Shown piece after piece: positions 9,502 to 18,387 of a stretch of 64,000 nt of DNA. The DNA lies in assembly GCF_013315265.1 (NCBI RefSeq), contig NZ_JABUFE010000001.1, positions 655,001 through 719,000 on the forward strand, in the 5' to 3' direction. Each line of letters starts with the position of its first letter. Position 1 is the stretch's first letter. Under the pieces are notes generated by a model, which was not told the origin of the DNA, ran no database searches, and worked only from the letters and a program-made list of their open reading frames with translations. The DNA comes from Parasulfitobacter algicola (lineage in GTDB: Bacteria; Pseudomonadota; Alphaproteobacteria; Rhodobacterales; Rhodobacteraceae). Both the position numbers and the translations under genes were made by a program.

Positions 9502-10188
9502 ATGGGACAACTCAAGAAGATATTGCTGGTCGATGACGATGAAGATCTGCGCGAAGCACTAAGCGAACAGCTTGTGATGACTGAGGATTTTGATGTCTTT
9601 GAGGCCGGAAATGGCACTGAAGCAATGGAGAAGACAAAAGAAAGTTTGTACGAACTTGTTATTCTTGATGTCGGCCTGCCGGACACTGACGGTCGCGAGC
9701 TGTGTCGTCTGATGCGCAAGCAGGGTGTGAAGTGCCCGATCTTGATGCTGACCGGCCACGATTCGGATGCAGATACTATTCTTGGACTTGATGCGGGTGC
9801 TAATGATTATGTCACGAAGCCGTTTAAGTTCCCGGTGCTTTTGGCCCGCATTCGGGCACAATTAAGACAGCACGAGCAATCAGAAGATGCGGTTTTCCAG
9901 CTGGGTCCATACACATTCAAGCCCGCGCAGAAACTTCTTGTGACCGAAGACGATAAGAAGATCCGCCTTACAGAAAAGGAAACAAACATCCTTAAGTTCC
10001 TGTATCGTGCCACCGAAGGGGTTGTTGCGCGGGACATTCTGCTACATGAAGTATGGGGCTATAATGCAGGTGTCACAACGCACACATTGGAAACACATAT
10101 CTACCGATTGAGACAAAAAATAGAACCAGATCCGTCAAACGCCCGCCTTCTTGTGACCGAATCTGGTGGTTATAGATTAGTCGCATAA
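9502..10188 (+). CDS. OmpR-family response regulator
   Basis: 228-residue two-domain regulator. The receiver domain (about 6-120) has the acidic pair DDDED near 11-15, phospho-acceptor Asp56 (VILDVGLPD), Thr near 83 (LTGHDSD) and Lys near 105 (VTKPF). The winged-helix DNA-binding domain (about 130-228) ends with THTLETHIYRLRQKIEPD and SGGYRLVA. The start has GGAGG 6 bases upstream; a longer frame begins in non-coding sequence. No histidine kinase lies nearby, so it is an orphan. It could be a CenR-like cell-envelope regulator known from alphaproteobacteria, but I cannot confirm this. Confidence 0.93.
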   Translation: MGQLKKILLVDDDEDLREALSEQLVMTEDFDVFEAGNGTEAMEKTKESLYELVILDVGLPDTDGRELCRLMRKQGVKCPILMLTGHDSDADTILGLDAGANDYVTKPFKFPVLLARIRAQLRQHEQSEDAVFQLGPYTFKPAQKLLVTEDDKKIRLTEKETNILKFLYRATEGVVARDILLHEVWGYNAGVTTHTLETHIYRLRQKIEPDPSNARLLVTESGGYRLVA

Positions 10189-10209
10189 CGAGTGTTGTTG
10201 TAATAAGTT

Positions 10210-10329
10210 ATTCGGCACGCTGGGGGGCTGTAACCAACCAGCGGGCCGATGCGAAATCCCTTTCATGTCGGGGTAATGACATGAACCTCCCTGTTGGACT
10301 TGGCCGGGCCTTGTGCCCGGCCCTTTTTT
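10210..10329 (+). ncRNA. Candidate structured sRNA or 3'-UTR RNA with anti-SD-like segment
   Basis: The gap between the response regulator and xthA folds as three stem-loops: CGCTGG/CCAGCG (10218-10223 with 10238-10243), TTCATGTC/GACATGAA (10262-10269 with 10278-10285) and a strong terminator (10302-10329). Between the last two is the unpaired ACCTCCCTGTTGGACT, whose CCTCCC can pair with ribosome-binding sites. Hairpin, single-stranded C/T-rich seed, terminator is the usual plan of trans-acting sRNAs. I see no sure promoter, so it may be processed from the regulator mRNA. The 5' end is approximate; no Rfam family could be assigned. Confidence 0.55.
10302..10329 (+). terminator. Intrinsic terminator before xthA
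   Basis: Perfect 8-bp GC-rich stem GGCCGGGC/GCCCGGCC with a five-base loop, one C, then six T. It ends transcription of the response regulator or the candidate sRNA, and lies 37 bases before the xthA start. Confidence 0.92.
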
Positions 10330-10366
10330 ATGGACTTGTGTTCGCAAATATACTGCGGAGCGCCAC

Positions 10367-11155
10367 ATGCCTTTCACCCTTGCCACATGGAATATCAATT
10401 CGGTCCGGCTGCGCGAAGCGCTGGTCGTGAAGCTGTTACAAGAAGAGACTCCCGATATTCTTTGTCTGCAAGAATGTAAAAGCCCGGTTGATAAAATTCC
10501 GGTCGAAGCGTTTCAGGCTTTGGGTTATACCCACATGGTCGCACGGGGCCAAAAAGGTTATAATGGCGTTGCAATCCTGTCAAAGCTACCGATGCAGGAT
10601 GCAGGCCACCATGATTTCGCGTCCCTTGGCCATGCCCGTCATGTCGTTGGTCGTTTGGAAAACGGTGTGACGATCCATAATCACTATATTCCTGCAGGCG
10701 GCGATGTGCCGGATCGTGAACAAAACGAAAAGTTTGGCCAGAAACTGGATTACCTGACCGAACTTCGTGACGCATTTCATGCCACCAAGCCTGAAAAGGC
10801 CATTCTTGTGGGCGATCTGAATATCGCACCAGAGGAAGACGATGTCTGGGATCACAAGAAGCTGCTGAAAGTTGTCAGTCACACCCCGATTGAAGTCGCG
10901 CATCTGAAAGACACTCAGGACGCTGGTAAATGGGTTGACGTCACCCGCCGCGATATTCCTGATGGTAAGCTCTATTCCTGGTGGTCTTACCGCGCGCGAG
11001 ATTGGGATGCGGCTGATAAAGGTCGCCGTCTTGATCACATCTGGGCCACGCCCGATATTTCAAACGCGGTACATGGGTCACGTATTCTGCGAACTGCACG
11101 AGGTTGGGAAAAACCCAGTGATCACGCCCCGGTTTTTGCAACCTTCGACCTTTGA
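10367..11155 (+). CDS. xthA: Exodeoxyribonuclease III family AP endonuclease
   Basis: 262-residue DNA-repair nuclease that cuts at abasic sites and degrades 3' ends. Seen: the metal and active-site blocks ATWNINSVR (residue 6), LCLQECK with Glu36, GDLNIAPEEDDVWD near 145, RRLDHIWA near 220 and the C-terminal PSDHAPV catalytic Asp-His. Length is normal for the family. ATG at 10367 has GGAG 6 bases upstream. It must have its own promoter inside the short space after the terminator, or depend on read-through. Confidence 0.95.
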   Translation: MPFTLATWNINSVRLREALVVKLLQEETPDILCLQECKSPVDKIPVEAFQALGYTHMVARGQKGYNGVAILSKLPMQDAGHHDFASLGHARHVVGRLENGVTIHNHYIPAGGDVPDREQNEKFGQKLDYLTELRDAFHATKPEKAILVGDLNIAPEEDDVWDHKKLLKVVSHTPIEVAHLKDTQDAGKWVDVTRRDIPDGKLYSWWSYRARDWDAADKGRRLDHIWATPDISNAVHGSRILRTARGWEKPSDHAPVFATFDL

Positions 11156-11205
11156 CATTGTGCGCGGTCTTCCACATATGAAGGCCAACAGAAGGAAACT
11201 GATCC

Positions 11206-12120
11206 ATGATTGAATTTGGCCAAAACGCCACTGCACCCGCTGACGATCTTATCAAAGATGCAACCGAAGCCACCTTTATGACCGATGTCATAGAGGCCAG
11301 CCAGACTGTACCTGTTATCGTCGATTTCTGGGCGACATGGTGTGGCCCTTGCAAAACCTTGGGCCCGATATTGGAAGCCGCTGTGACAAAAGCAGGTGGC
11401 AAGGTTAAAATGGTTAAGGTCGATGTTGATCAGAATCAGGCGATCGCCGCACAACTGCGTATTCAATCTATGCCCACGGTTTATGCTTTTTGGCAGGGAC
11501 AGCCTGTGGATGGCTTTCAGGGGGCTTTGCCACAGTCGCAGGTTGAAGAATTCATCAATAAAATCGTGGCCCTTAGCGGCGGCGAAGAAGATGGCGGTCT
11601 GGCAGATGCGATTGAGGTAGCCGAGGCGATGTTGGCAGAAGGGGCTGCTGTGGATGCAGCCCAGACCTTTGCTGCGATCCTTGGCGAAGATCCGGAAAAT
11701 GCAGCAGCGTATGGCGGGCTGGTGCGCGCGCATCTGGCCATGGATGATCTGGACCAGGCCGAAGCAATTCTGAATGGCGCACCCGCGGGGATCAGCGGTA
11801 GCCCTGAATTAGAAGCGGCCCACGCCCAGCTTGAGCTGGCAAAGCAGGCTGCAGACGCAGGTCCGATTGCCGATTTAAAGGCTACAGTCGAAAATGATCC
11901 TGATAATCATCAGGCGCGATTTGATCTGGCGACAGCGCTTCATGCTGGTGGCCAGATCGAAGAGGCCGTGGATGAACTGCTTGACCTGTTCCGCCGTGAT
12001 CGCGAATGGAATGATGGTGCCGCCAAAACCCAGCTTTTCATCATTTTTGATGCGTTAAAGCCGGAAGACCCCATCGCGCTGAATGGGCGTCGCAAACTTT
12101 CGTCGCTTATATTTGCCTGA
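11206..12120 (+). CDS. Thioredoxin-TPR protein, CnoX/YbbN type
   Basis: 304-residue co-chaperone-like protein. Residues about 20-125 are a thioredoxin domain with redox-active WCGPC (Cys46, Cys49) and the cis-Pro loop SMPTVYAF. The rest is helical repeats rich in Ala and Glu (AEAMLAEGAAVDAAQTFAAI and similar), as in CnoX. In the family these proteins shield unfolded proteins and pass them to GroEL or DnaK under oxidative stress. Unlike E. coli CnoX, which lacks the CxxC, this one keeps it. A Lon-domain gene follows after 27 bases. Confidence 0.9.
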   Translation: MIEFGQNATAPADDLIKDATEATFMTDVIEASQTVPVIVDFWATWCGPCKTLGPILEAAVTKAGGKVKMVKVDVDQNQAIAAQLRIQSMPTVYAFWQGQPVDGFQGALPQSQVEEFINKIVALSGGEEDGGLADAIEVAEAMLAEGAAVDAAQTFAAILGEDPENAAAYGGLVRAHLAMDDLDQAEAILNGAPAGISGSPELEAAHAQLELAKQAADAGPIADLKATVENDPDNHQARFDLATALHAGGQIEEAVDELLDLFRRDREWNDGAAKTQLFIIFDALKPEDPIALNGRRKLSSLIFA

Positions 12121-12147
12121 TCACGAAACCGGGCTAATTTGACAGTT

Positions 12148-12792
12148 ATGTTAAAACACGCAGATTTGCCTGACGTCATACCGGTTTTTCCTCTGCCCGG
12201 GGCACTTCTGTTGCCCAGGGCACGTTTGCCGTTGCATATATTTGAACCGCGGTATCTGGCGATGCTGGATGATGCACTTAAGACACCCGAACGTTTGATC
12301 GGTATGGTCCAGCCGTATGAAATTCCGGGATCTGACGAAAAACGACTTCATTCGATCGGCTGCGCGGGGCGCCTTACGGCTTTTTCTGAAACGGAAGATG
12401 GTCGCTATATGATCACGCTAAGCGGAATGTCGCGGTTTCGTGTCGTAAGCGAAGTGACAGGCTTTGCACCCTATCGCCGCTGTGATGTCAGCTGGAAAGG
12501 GTTCGAACGCGATCTTGGCCCGGTCGAACATGACACAGGGTTCAAACGCAAAGAGTTCATGGAATTGTTGTCAAAATTCTTTGAATCCCAGAACCTGTCG
12601 ACAGATTGGGGCAGCCTGACTGAGGCCGAAGATGAATTGCTGATCAATTCGCTATCGATGTTGTGTCCTTTTGATCCCGAAGACAAACAGGCTTTGCTGG
12701 AAGCGCCATCATTGTCGACCCGCCGCGAAACGATGATAACCCTGATCGAATTCGCTTTGCGTGGCGGCACCAGCGAAGAGATGCTGCAATGA
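12148..12792 (+). CDS. Lon N-terminal (substrate-binding) domain protein
   Basis: 214-residue protein consisting only of a Lon N-terminal domain: [20 protein letters not shown] then [11 protein letters not shown] are its typical opening, and the ATPase and protease parts of Lon are absent. Stand-alone copies are common in proteobacteria; function is not settled. I used ATG 12148; an in-frame TTG at 12139 is possible and neither has a clear ribosome site. The stop overlaps the start of the Trm112-like gene (ATGA). Probably in one unit with the thioredoxin-TPR gene upstream. Confidence 0.88.
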   Translation: MLKHADLPDVIPVFPLPGALLLPRARLPLHIFEPRYLAMLDDALKTPERLIGMVQPYEIPGSDEKRLHSIGCAGRLTAFSETEDGRYMITLSGMSRFRVVSEVTGFAPYRRCDVSWKGFERDLGPVEHDTGFKRKEFMELLSKFFESQNLSTDWGSLTEAEDELLINSLSMLCPFDPEDKQALLEAPSLSTRRETMITLIEFALRGGTSEEMLQ

Positions 12793-12980
12793 CCGAAGGT
12801 ACCTTTGACCGTCATATGCTTGAGGCACTTGTTTGTCCGCAAACCCACAATGTGTTGGAATACAATGCTGAAAAGCAGGAACTGATTTCCAGATCAGCCA
12901 ATTTGGCTTTTCCGATCCGAAACGGTATCCCGATCCTGTTGATGGATGAGGCCCGCAATTTGGATGACCCTGCGCCCTAG
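12789..12980 (+). CDS. Trm112 family small protein
   Basis: 63 residues. Carries the Trm112/UPF0434 pattern: [19 protein letters not shown] at the N-terminus and [18 protein letters not shown] at the C-terminus. Eukaryotic Trm112 activates several methyltransferases; bacterial versions are less well understood. Only one Cys remains (Cys18), so zinc binding is doubtful. The start overlaps the stop of the Lon-domain gene, and its stop codon shares four bases (CTAG) with the stop of the convergent hydroxylase gene. Confidence 0.88.
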   Translation: MTEGTFDRHMLEALVCPQTHNVLEYNAEKQELISRSANLAFPIRNGIPILLMDEARNLDDPAP

Positions 12981-14203
12981 GCTGGTTTGCCCTGCAAAAG
13001 GTTAGGCACTTGTCCGGTCAACCCTGCGGCTTCACGAATAAAAGCACGCCGCATGGCTGGAACGCGGTTGATCAGGCCCATCCCGATATCCCGACTGGCG
13101 CGCAAAACCGGGTTATTGTTCGAAAACAGTTTGTTGAACGCATCCGTCGCAACCGCCAATGTCGCCACATCAAACCGCCGCCAAGCTTGATAGCGATCCA
13201 GAACCAAGGGCGATCCAATATCTTCGCCACGTCTGCGGGCTTCGGCCAGAACCTGAACCAAAGCAGCAACATCGCGTAAACCTGCATTCAATCCCTGTCC
13301 GGCAATCGGGTGAATGCCGTGCGCTGCATCCCCGATCAAGGCAATACGATCCGCAATCAAGCTGTTGGCAATTGTCAGATCCAACGGATAACTGAATCGT
13401 TTCCCCGCCAGTTTGATATCGCCCAGAAAATCCCCGAACCGGGGGCGCAGCGCATTCATGAAATCGGCGTCTGACAGTGTGCTGATCTGTGCTGCTGTTT
13501 CGGTCTTTTCCGCCCAGACAATCGAACAGCGGTTTCCTGTTAGCGGCAAAATCGCCAAGGGTCCGCCGGGCATAAAAAATTGATGTGCAATGCCGTTGTT
13601 GGGTTTTTCATGCTCAACCGCGCAGACCAAAGCTGTTTGGCCATACCTCCAGCCGGTGCGTTGAATGCCAGCGCGCTGTGCTGTTCCGCTTTTGCGCCCA
13701 TCCGAGCCGATCAGCACCTTTGCCGAACAGGTTCCCCCAGATGCCAGCGTTACCTGTGCATGGCCCGTCGTGATATTTTGGGCAACAACCGTTTCACCCG
13801 CCAGATGTGTGATATTGGGCATATCTTTCATCGCATCCAGAAATGCGCGGCGCAAATGGCGGTCTTCGATCATAAAGCCCATGGGGCCTTCTTCGATTTC
13901 GGCATGGTCAAAATGCATGAAAAACGGGGATGGACCGTAGCCTGCGTGACCATCCGTAACTTTGATCTCAAGAATGGGCTGCGCGTCTTTTTCCAGATTA
14001 TCCCAAAGATCAATCGCGCCCAAAAGCCGTTTCGATGCCAGCGCCAGTGCATAGCTGCGCCCGTCAAAGCCCGGCAACCGCCGTGTTTTAACAGGCAGAC
14101 TGTCGATCAAGGTAACTGTCAGCCCGATTTGCGCCGCCGCAATGGCCAAAGCACAGCCATTTAAACCGCCGCCAACAATCAGAATATCGCTTTTGTGTTT
14201 CAT
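12977..14203 (-). CDS. UbiH/COQ6-type FAD monooxygenase
   Basis: 408-residue flavin hydroxylase of the ubiquinone pathway family. Visible motifs: FAD dinucleotide fold [19 protein letters not shown] at the N-terminus, the middle [15 protein letters not shown] (DG motif) and the second FAD motif [18 protein letters not shown] near residue 290. It probably hydroxylates the ubiquinone ring; which carbon cannot be told. I chose ATG 14203, which starts directly at the flavin fold. Upstream in-frame ATGs at 14227 and 14239 are possible; none has a clear ribosome site. Divergent from the amidase gene. Confidence 0.9.
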   Translation of the reverse strand: MKHKSDILIVGGGLNGCALAIAAAQIGLTVTLIDSLPVKTRRLPGFDGRSYALALASKRLLGAIDLWDNLEKDAQPILEIKVTDGHAGYGPSPFFMHFDHAEIEEGPMGFMIEDRHLRRAFLDAMKDMPNITHLAGETVVAQNITTGHAQVTLASGGTCSAKVLIGSDGRKSGTAQRAGIQRTGWRYGQTALVCAVEHEKPNNGIAHQFFMPGGPLAILPLTGNRCSIVWAEKTETAAQISTLSDADFMNALRPRFGDFLGDIKLAGKRFSYPLDLTIANSLIADRIALIGDAAHGIHPIAGQGLNAGLRDVAALVQVLAEARRRGEDIGSPLVLDRYQAWRRFDVATLAVATDAFNKLFSNNNPVLRASRDIGMGLINRVPAMRRAFIREAAGLTGQVPNLLQGKPA

Positions 14204-14284
14204 AGTTTTCAATATGATCGTATCCATGGAATTGTCCATGCGATTGGGTGTCGCTGGCCACACATTAAATGGGGCAATGGTCTG

Positions 14285-15619
14285 ATGAGACAGTGGAAAA
14301 AGATGAGTGCTGCTGCCTTGGGGCGCGGCATCCGCGCAGGCGAGATTGATCCTGTTGAATTGACCGAAGGATTTCTGGAAGCAATTCGCATTCATCCCAT
14401 GCGCGACAGAATATATGCCCGGCTGACAGAAAAGCGTGCATTGGCCGAAGCAAAAGCCGCCGCGATGCGCGCCAAATCGGATCAGCGTTTAAGTTTGCTG
14501 GATGGTGTTCCGGTGTCATGGAAAGATCTGTTCGACACGGCGGGCACTGTGACCGAAGCGGGATCTGACCTGCTGAAAGACCGCAAACCATCCCAAGATG
14601 CCCGGGTTGTACAGTTTGCAACGGCCACTGGCTTGGTGTGCTTGGGCAAAACTCACATGTCAGAGCTGGCATTTTCAGGCCTTGGCTATAACCCGATCAA
14701 GCAAACACCGCCCTGCGTGAATGATCACGATGCTGTTTCGGGCGGGTCTTCATCGGGGGCCGCGGCGTCGGTCGCGTTCGGGTTGGCCCCGGTGGCGGTT
14801 GGATCAGATACCGGCGGATCGGTGCGTGTCCCTGCAGCGTGGAATGATCTTGTGGGGCTGAAAACATCATCGGGTCGGTTATCGTTGGATGGCGTTGTCC
14901 CATTGTGCGCGCGCTTTGACACAGTGGGGCCGTTGTCGCGGTCGGTCGAAGACGCGGGCTTTCTGCTGTCCGCAATGCAAGGCATGGGCCGCATTGATCT
15001 GCGCTGGACATCCCTGAAAGGCTGCCGTTTTGCGCTGCTGCAAACTGTGGCGATGGATGATCTGGACGATGGCCCACGTGCCGGGTTTAATGCCGCAGTT
15101 GCCTGCATCGAAAGCGCTGGCGGCGTGGTTGAACCGATCAATATCCCCGAAGTGCAAGACGCGATGGATCTGGCCGGCCCGCTTTACACCGCCGAGGCTT
15201 ACGGCACTTGGCGCGATGTGATCGAGGCAAACCCAGATCTGATGTTTGATCAGGTACGCAAAAGATTTCAAAGCGGTGCGGATGTGCTGGCCGCGGATTA
15301 TGTTGCGGCTTGGCAGAAGCTGGATATGCTGCGTACGATCTTTGCTGAAAAAACGTCTGGATATGACGCGGTGATCGTGCCCACCGTCCCGACCCTGCCG
15401 CCCAATCTTGAACGCCTGAAGGCGGATCAGGATTATTTCGTTACGCAAAACCTGATGGCCCTGCGTAACACCCGGATCGGCAATCTGTTCGGGCTAAGCG
15501 CGCTGACGTTGCCAACGGGCGTGCCATCGGCCGGGGTCACATTCATGACACCGCCCATGTCGGAAGAGCGATTGCTAAGACTTGGCCACGCGTTTGAAGA
15601 AGCGCTGCATGAGCTTTAA
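14285..15619 (+). CDS. Amidase-signature family hydrolase
   Basis: 444-residue amidase. The catalytic Ser-cisSer-Lys triad is visible: Lys80 (VSWKDLFD), cis-Ser155 (GGSSSGAAAS) and nucleophile Ser179 (GSDTGGSVRVPAAW). Related to GatA of the tRNA amidotransferase and to general amidases that hydrolyse small amides; without gatB or gatC beside it, a stand-alone amidase is likelier. The natural substrate is unknown. ATG 14285 was chosen over ATG 14303, which is also plausible. Its stop shares TTAA with the stop of the convergent Sua5-type gene. Confidence 0.88.
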   Translation: MRQWKKMSAAALGRGIRAGEIDPVELTEGFLEAIRIHPMRDRIYARLTEKRALAEAKAAAMRAKSDQRLSLLDGVPVSWKDLFDTAGTVTEAGSDLLKDRKPSQDARVVQFATATGLVCLGKTHMSELAFSGLGYNPIKQTPPCVNDHDAVSGGSSSGAAASVAFGLAPVAVGSDTGGSVRVPAAWNDLVGLKTSSGRLSLDGVVPLCARFDTVGPLSRSVEDAGFLLSAMQGMGRIDLRWTSLKGCRFALLQTVAMDDLDDGPRAGFNAAVACIESAGGVVEPINIPEVQDAMDLAGPLYTAEAYGTWRDVIEANPDLMFDQVRKRFQSGADVLAADYVAAWQKLDMLRTIFAEKTSGYDAVIVPTVPTLPPNLERLKADQDYFVTQNLMALRNTRIGNLFGLSALTLPTGVPSAGVTFMTPPMSEERLLRLGHAFEEALHEL

Positions 15620-16542
15620 TTTGACCTTGGCTTTGCCGCGCGTCGCAGTCGGTCGTTGATCGCGCGGCCCAGACCTTTTTCGGGAATGGGGGATACGGCG
15701 ATGGTTTTGGCGCCGCGCGCATCAAGTTGATGCAGATACGCGAACAGGTTTGCAGCGGCTTGGACCAGATCACCGGTTTTGGACAGGTTCAGATCGGCCG
15801 CAACGTCACCGAACCCCAACAAAACTTCGCCAGGTTTAACATCGGTTGCACTCAGGCGAACCGATGCTTTCGGGGCATAGTGCGACAAAAGCTGACCGGG
15901 TGATCTGGGTGCTGCCGGATCCATGTCCTGAAGCAATGGGTGGCCCAAAACGCTTTCGATCTTTTCAACCTCAAGCCCACCGGGGCGCAATAATGTGGGG
16001 GCAGGATCAAACCCGATGATCGTGGATTCCAGACCCACATCGCAGGGGCCAGCATCCAGAATGGCATCTATCCGACCGTTTAGACCTTGCAGCACATGGG
16101 ATGCGCACGTCGGGCTGATCTGGCCGGAAAGATTCGCGGATGGCGCTGCAACCGGCCCGCCGAAGGTTTTCAGCATATCACGTGCAACAGGGTGATTTGG
16201 CACCCTGATCGCGACAGTTACCAAGCCCGCCGTCACCAAACGCGATATTTTTCCGTCCTTCAAAGGCAACACCAGCGTCAGTGGCCCTGGCCAGAACGCC
16301 TCTGCCAAAATACGCGCCTGATCGGTCATTTCAACATATTGCTCTGCAATATCACAGGAAAAAACGTGGATAATCAGTGGATTAAAGGTTGGTCGACCCT
16401 TAGCGTCGAAAATACGCGCAACGGCTGTGTCATCACAGGCATCTGCGCCAAGTCCATAAACGGTCTCGGTTGGGAAAGCGACCAGTTGGCCGTTTTTCAG
16501 CACCTCCGCTGCATCATCAGCCGTTGCCAAAATTTTAGTCAT
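15616..16542 (-). CDS. L-threonylcarbamoyladenylate synthase, Sua5 type
   Basis: 308-residue enzyme making threonylcarbamoyl-AMP from Thr, bicarbonate and ATP for the t6A37 base of tRNAs. The YrdC domain (about 5-200) shows LVAFPTETVYGLGADA, KGRPTFNPLIIHV and GGPVAAPSANLSGQISPT; the C-terminal Sua5 domain follows (SPGQLLSHYAPKASVRL, about 215-308). Length fits the long Sua5 form rather than the short TsaC. ATG 16542 was chosen to begin just before the domain; no clear ribosome site was found, and ATG 16554 is an alternative. Divergent from the acyl-CoA dehydrogenase. Confidence 0.93.
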   Translation of the reverse strand: MTKILATADDAAEVLKNGQLVAFPTETVYGLGADACDDTAVARIFDAKGRPTFNPLIIHVFSCDIAEQYVEMTDQARILAEAFWPGPLTLVLPLKDGKISRLVTAGLVTVAIRVPNHPVARDMLKTFGGPVAAPSANLSGQISPTCASHVLQGLNGRIDAILDAGPCDVGLESTIIGFDPAPTLLRPGGLEVEKIESVLGHPLLQDMDPAAPRSPGQLLSHYAPKASVRLSATDVKPGEVLLGFGDVAADLNLSKTGDLVQAAANLFAYLHQLDARGAKTIAVSPIPEKGLGRAINDRLRRAAKPRSN

Positions 16543-16674
16543 ATGTGAGATCATCAATCTATGACGCTGCGTATTGGTTGCGAGGTCTGCGCGTCTGATT
16601 AACGTTATGCGCACAATGGCAAAACCTTATAGACACCGCATATGATTGCCAAGACACCGTAAAGGGGGGACACC

Positions 16675-18387
16675 ATGACGTATCGCGCACCGGTTGCTGA
16701 GTATCAGTTTATTTTTGACCACATTGTGGGATTGGACGGTGTTCGCGAAACCGAAACCTTTTCTGAGGCGACAAAAGACGTTACTGATGCGATCCTGATC
16801 GAAGCGGGCCGCTTGTGCGATGATGTGATCGCCCCTTTGCAGCGCCCCGGCGATCTGCATCCGGCGCGCCTTGAAAATGGTGTTGTGCGCACATCTCCCG
16901 GTTTTGCCGACGGGCACAAAGCCATTGCCGAAGGTGGATGGGTCGGCATTTCGGCTGATCCTGAATATGGCGGAATGGGTCTGCCTATGGCGATGACCAC
17001 GGCTGTCAATGATATGATGTCCGGTGCGTGTTTGGCGTTGCAATTGAACCCACTTCTGACCCAAGGCCAGATCGAGGCATTAGAGCATCACGCCAGTGAT
17101 GAGCTAAAAGCAATTTACCTGCCGAAGCTGATCAGCGGTGAATGGTCCGGCACGATGAACCTGACCGAACCGCAAGCCGGATCGGATGTTGGCGCGCTGT
17201 CGTCAAAGGCAGAGCCAAACGAAGATGGCACTTATTCGATTACGGGCCAAAAGATTTATATCACTTGGGGTGATACCGATTTCACCGACAATGTATGTCA
17301 CCTGGTGTTGGCCCGCCTGCCCGATGGCGCGTCTGGAACGAAAGGTATCAGCCTGTTTATGGTACCCAAGCGTTTGCCGGACGAAAACGGCGATGCGGGT
17401 GTGGCAAATAATTTAAAGGTCGTCAGCCTTGAACATAAACTGGGTCTGCACGGATCGCCCACTGCCGTCATGCAATATGATGGCGCCAAGGGCTGGCTTG
17501 TGGGTGAAAAGCACGGCGGCATGGCTGCGATGTTTACCATGATGAACAATGCGCGGCTTGGTGTTGGCGCACAGGGTATCGGCGTTGCCGAAGCGGCCTA
17601 TCAACATGCTTTGTCTTACGCGCAAGACCGTCGCCAAGGACGTTCGATGATCGAAAACGGCACAGGGTCCATCGTGGACCATGCCGATGTGCGCCGTATG
17701 CTGACCGGCATGAAGGCCGATATTTTTGCATCCCGCGCCATTGCAGCCGCTTGTGCCGTTGCCATCGATATGAGCACTGCAACAGGTGATCAGGGGTGGC
17801 AGTCACGCGCTGCATTTTTGACGCCGATTACCAAGGCCTTTGGGTCAGATGTTGGTATTGAAACCAGTCAGACCGGCGTGATGGTTCATGGTGGTATGGG
17901 CTTTGTCGAAGAAACCGGTGCCGCCCAGTATTGCCGCGATGTGCAGGTTACCGCGATTTACGAAGGCACGAACGGTATTCAGGCGATGGATCTGGTGGCG
18001 CGTAAACTGATGGATGGCGGTGATGCGGCCTTTGCGTTGATTTCTGAAATGGAAGATCAGGCCGAAGCAGCGCGTGCGAACTTTCCTGAATTGGCCGAAG
18101 CTGTCTGGCAAGCGTCGGAAACTTTGCGGGAAACCACCGAATGGATGGTCGAGCAAAAAGATTACAATGATCGCTTTGCTGGTGCGGTGCCTTATCTTCG
18201 AGCATTTGCACGCGTTCTTGGGGCGCATTTCCATCTAAAGGCCGCAATGGCCGATGGGGCTGCCCGCGAAAAGCTGGCGACGTTCTATATCAAGCGCCTT
18301 TTGCCAGATCATACGGCTCTGCTGGTCCATGCCCGTGAAGGGGCTGCGGATCTATATGCGCTGTCGGTTGATGAACTTGCTGCATAA
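16675..18387 (+). CDS. Acyl-CoA dehydrogenase, long C-terminal-extended type
   Basis: 570-residue flavoprotein. Core motifs: NLTEPQAGSDVGALSSKA (FAD and substrate, near 160), the MVHGGMGFVEETGAAQYCRD region near 405, and the catalytic Glu430 in AIYEGTNGIQAMDL. The ~100-residue C-terminal extension after about 465 is typical of the group that includes DmdC, the 3-methylmercaptopropionyl-CoA dehydrogenase of marine DMSP breakdown. DmdC itself is possible but paralogues are many and no dmdB or dmdD is beside it. Strong ribosome site (GGGGGG 5 bases from ATG). An MBL hydrolase gene overlaps its end by 17 bases. Confidence 0.9.
   Translation: MTYRAPVAEYQFIFDHIVGLDGVRETETFSEATKDVTDAILIEAGRLCDDVIAPLQRPGDLHPARLENGVVRTSPGFADGHKAIAEGGWVGISADPEYGGMGLPMAMTTAVNDMMSGACLALQLNPLLTQGQIEALEHHASDELKAIYLPKLISGEWSGTMNLTEPQAGSDVGALSSKAEPNEDGTYSITGQKIYITWGDTDFTDNVCHLVLARLPDGASGTKGISLFMVPKRLPDENGDAGVANNLKVVSLEHKLGLHGSPTAVMQYDGAKGWLVGEKHGGMAAMFTMMNNARLGVGAQGIGVAEAAYQHALSYAQDRRQGRSMIENGTGSIVDHADVRRMLTGMKADIFASRAIAAACAVAIDMSTATGDQGWQSRAAFLTPITKAFGSDVGIETSQTGVMVHGGMGFVEETGAAQYCRDVQVTAIYEGTNGIQAMDLVARKLMDGGDAAFALISEMEDQAEAARANFPELAEAVWQASETLRETTEWMVEQKDYNDRFAGAVPYLRAFARVLGAHFHLKAAMADGAAREKLATFYIKRLLPDHTALLVHAREGAADLYALSVDELAA

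Noticed and set aside
11122-11733. 203-residue minus-strand frame
   Set aside because: Antisense to the thioredoxin-TPR gene with intact WCGPC.
13580-14164. 194-residue plus-strand frame
   Set aside because: Antisense to the UbiH-type gene with complete FAD motifs.
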